Shown: piece after piece, positions 8,001 to 10,091 of the stretch | Layout of the letters: the number at the start of each line of letters is the position of its first letter | How positions within the stretch are numbered: the first letter of the stretch is position 1 | Assembly (NCBI GenBank): GCA_022592435.1 | Contig: JABYQS010000985.1 | Span: forward strand, 1-10,091 | Direction of reading: 5' to 3' | Length of the DNA: 10,091 nucleotides | DNA from: Cerioporus squamosus | Taxonomy: Eukaryota; Basidiomycota; Agaricomycetes; Polyporales; Polyporaceae | Made by a program: the position numbers and the translations under genes | The notes under the pieces: model-generated | Told to the model about the DNA's origin: nothing | Seen by the model: the letters and a program-made list of their open reading frames with translations, nothing else | Databases searched by the model: none

Positions 8001-10091
8001 GCTGAGAAGGAGACCGCGGCTGATGAGGAGAAGGGCCCCTCGAGCTCGAACTCGGTTGCCCCCACCACCAACGGCGACCACGGCTTCGACGTCAAGGAGA
8101 TGAAGGAGGCCACGCCCGAGGTGCACGACACCTTCTCGTTCCACCACCTCAACTACACCGTGCCCGTTGGCAAGGGCGAGACCCGCCAGCTCCTCCAGGA
8201 CGTCTCTGGCTACGTGCCGCCAGGCAAGCTCACTGCGCTCATGGGCGAGTCTGGGGCTGGTAAGACGACGCTGCTCAACGTATTGGCTGAGCGCACGACT
8301 ATGGGTGTCGTCACTGGCGATCGGTTCATGAACGGACATCCGCTCCCGGTCGACTTCCAGGCTCACACGTAGGTGTATCTATTGCTCAGTATCGAATATG
8401 CGCCTTACGAACCTTCGTCGCAGCGGATATTGCCAGCAGATGGATACGCATCAGCCCAATGCTACTGTTCGCGAGGCGTTGCTGTTCTCTGCATGCCTCC
8501 GTCAGCCGAAGGAGGTTCCTCTGGCAGAGAAGAAGGCGTAGTACGTTCGATTATTTCTACCTTCAGCTGACGCGGTCACTAACCCCCTGTTGCAGCGTCG
8601 AGAAGGTCCTGAAGATGTGCGGTCTTGAGGCGTACGCCGACGCAGTTGTCGGCTCGCTCGGAGTCGAGCACCGCAAGCGCACTACGATCGCCGTCGAGCT
8701 CGTCGCCAAACCGTCCCTCATCTTCCTCGACGAGCCTACCTCTGGTCTCGACTCGCAGAGCGCATGGGCCATCACGAGCTTCCTTCGCGATCTTGCCGAC
8801 AGCGGCCAGGCCATCGTCTGTACGATCCACCAACCTTCGGCTGAGCTGTTCCAGGTGTTCGATAGACTGCTGCTCTTGAAGAAGGGCGGACAGACGGTAT
8901 ACTTCGGTGACATCGGTCCGCGCTCGAGCATCATGATCAACTACTTCGAGAGGAACGGTGCTCGGAAGTGTGGTGACGCTGAGAACCCGTGAGTGCTCCG
9001 CATACTCGTTGACTTGTGGCTCGAGACTGACTGGTGCTCCTCTGCAGTGCGGAGTACATCCTGGAAGCTATTGGTGCTGGTGCTACTGCTACCACCGACG
9101 TCGATTGGTATCAAGCATGGCAGAAGTCAGCCGAGGCCGCTCGTCTCCAGGAGGACCTCGAGCGCATCCACTCGGAGGGCCGGAGCAAGCCGCCCGTGCA
9201 GGCTCGTCTCCAGAGCGAGTATCCGACGTCGTGGTTCTACCAGATGGGTCTTCTGTTGAAGCGCGACGCGCAAGCTCACTGGCGCGACCCGACCTATCTC
9301 ATCGCGAAGATTGCCCTCAACGCCGCGTCGGCTCTGCTCATCGGGTTCACGTTCTTCAAGGCCAAGACGACTATCCAGGGCACTCAGAATCATCTCTTCG
9401 TAAGTCCATCGGACAATGCCCGTCGAGTGCATGGAGGCTGACGAGTTTCTCTCAGGCGATCTTCATGTCTATGATCATCAGTGTCCCGCTCTCGAACCAG
9501 CTTCAAGTCCCATTCATCGAGATGCGTAAGATCTTCGAGGTTCGCGAGCGCCACAGCCGGATGTACAGCTGGACGGCCTTGGTGACCTCGCAGATTCTCA
9601 TTGAGATCCCGTGGAACATCCTTGGCTCCTCGCTCTACTTCCTCTGCTGGTACTGGACCGTTGGCTTCCCCTCGTCGCGCGCGGGCTTCACGTACTCATC
9701 CTCGGCTTCTGGTTCCCGCTGTACTACACGACTATCGGCCAGGCTGTCGCTGCGATGTCGCCGAACGCTGAGATCGCCGCATTGTTGTTCAGCTTCCTCT
9801 TCTCCTTCGTGCTCACCTTGTAAGTGACCCTCATCCATCTATATCACGTGATACTAACCATAATTCTCTAGCAACGGTGTCCTGCAGCCGTTCAGCCAGC
9901 TCGGGTGGTGGAGGTGGATGTACCGCCTGTCGCCATACACCTACCTCATCGAGGCGCTCCTCGGCCAGGCACTCGGGCGGATGCCCATCCAGTGCTCCGA
10001 CGTCGAGCTTGTCACGATCCAGCCACCCTCAGGCCAATCGTGCTCCAGCTACATGGGACCGTATATTTCCATGGCTGGCGGGTACATCACG
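5091..10091 (+). CDS. PDR/ABCG-type ABC drug-efflux pump, 3' end cut by window
   Basis: Full-size fungal pleiotropic drug resistance pump, expected to export hydrophobic toxicants across the plasma membrane using ATP. Exons: 5091-5524, 5578-5792, 5856-6300, 6357-6598, 6654-7290, 7342-7537, 7589-7804, 7863-8368, 8424-8540, 8596-8988, 9048-9399, 9456-9819, 9872 to the end. Start: ATG 5091 in a good context (CACACAATGG). A Ser-rich N-terminus precedes NBD1: Walker [10 protein letters not shown] (220-228), signature VSGGE (334-338), Walker B-side [10 protein letters not shown] (356-365). TMD1 spans lie near 545-568, 579-602, 624-652, 655-680, 688-708 and 796-818, with a large Cys-containing loop (724-795, NYT sequon). 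NBD2: Walker [10 protein letters not shown] (923-931), degenerate signature LGVEH (1024-1028), DE 1048-1049, H-loop His 1081. TMD2 starts about 1214. About 1446 codons are visible against a usual ~1500. Exon 12 needs one extra base near 9695 to stay in frame. The split into PDR5/CDR or SNQ2 subtype is not settled here. Confidence 0.95.
9690..9700 (+). other. One-base frameshift inside TM10 of the ABC pump
   Basis: Up to the TAC at 9693-9695 the protein follows one frame; from the CTC at 9695-9697 family-like sequence ([13 protein letters not shown]) continues in another. One C appears to be missing, since ...ACG TAC CTC ATC... would restore a GFTYLILGFW segment. No intron fits, as homology is continuous across the point. 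Without the base, the sequence after residue 1331 becomes unrelated Ser/Arg-rich text and TM10-TM12 are lost. There is no slippery heptamer that would suggest programmed slippage. It is either a sequencing or assembly deletion in a CC pair, or a real null mutation. Confidence 0.85.

Noticed and set aside
7313..8152. 279-codon minus-strand frame opposite exons 6-8
   Set aside because: Shadow of the pump gene; it crosses three of the gene's introns without any sign of its own structure.

Overview
The window looks like nuclear DNA from a filamentous basidiomycete, probably a GC-rich agaricomycete. The evidence is a 13-exon coding gene whose 12 introns are only 51-63 nt long, with GT donors, CTNAY-like branch points and AG acceptors, together with a fungal-specific protein family. 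Nothing prokaryotic is visible: no operons and no Shine-Dalgarno-led genes.

Right half (5091 to the window end, + strand): one gene for a full-size PDR/ABCG-type ABC drug-efflux pump with the order N-terminal domain, NBD1, TMD1, linker, NBD2, TMD2. 1446 codons are visible, counting one missing base. The last 50-80 residues, including TM12, lie beyond the window. The catalytic asymmetry of the family is plain: NBD1 has a degenerate Walker A (Cys for Lys) and Walker B, and NBD2 has a good Walker A and B but a degenerate signature. Exon 12 carries a one-base frameshift at about 9695 inside TM10, which is either an assembly error or a disabling mutation. A TATA-like box and an inverted CCAAT box sit upstream.

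Left half (1-5090): gene-poor, with lower GC. The best-supported gene is a small three-exon minus-strand gene (1143 down to 754) for a 92-residue protein with 12 cysteines. It only becomes readable once two short introns are removed. Other candidates are weaker: the 3' end of a + strand gene entering from the left edge (1-132), an orphan but near-perfect intron at 207-270, and a tentative five-exon + strand reading frame at 3891-4514. There is also a cluster of short repeats with an 18-bp palindrome (384-465) and three diverged copies of a ~53-bp module (3268-3535). The remaining open frames there look like chance or relic sequence.

I see no new multi-gene system. The pump is a family that normally exports toxic compounds at the plasma membrane. 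The small Cys-rich protein faces away from it, and no functional link between the two can be inferred.
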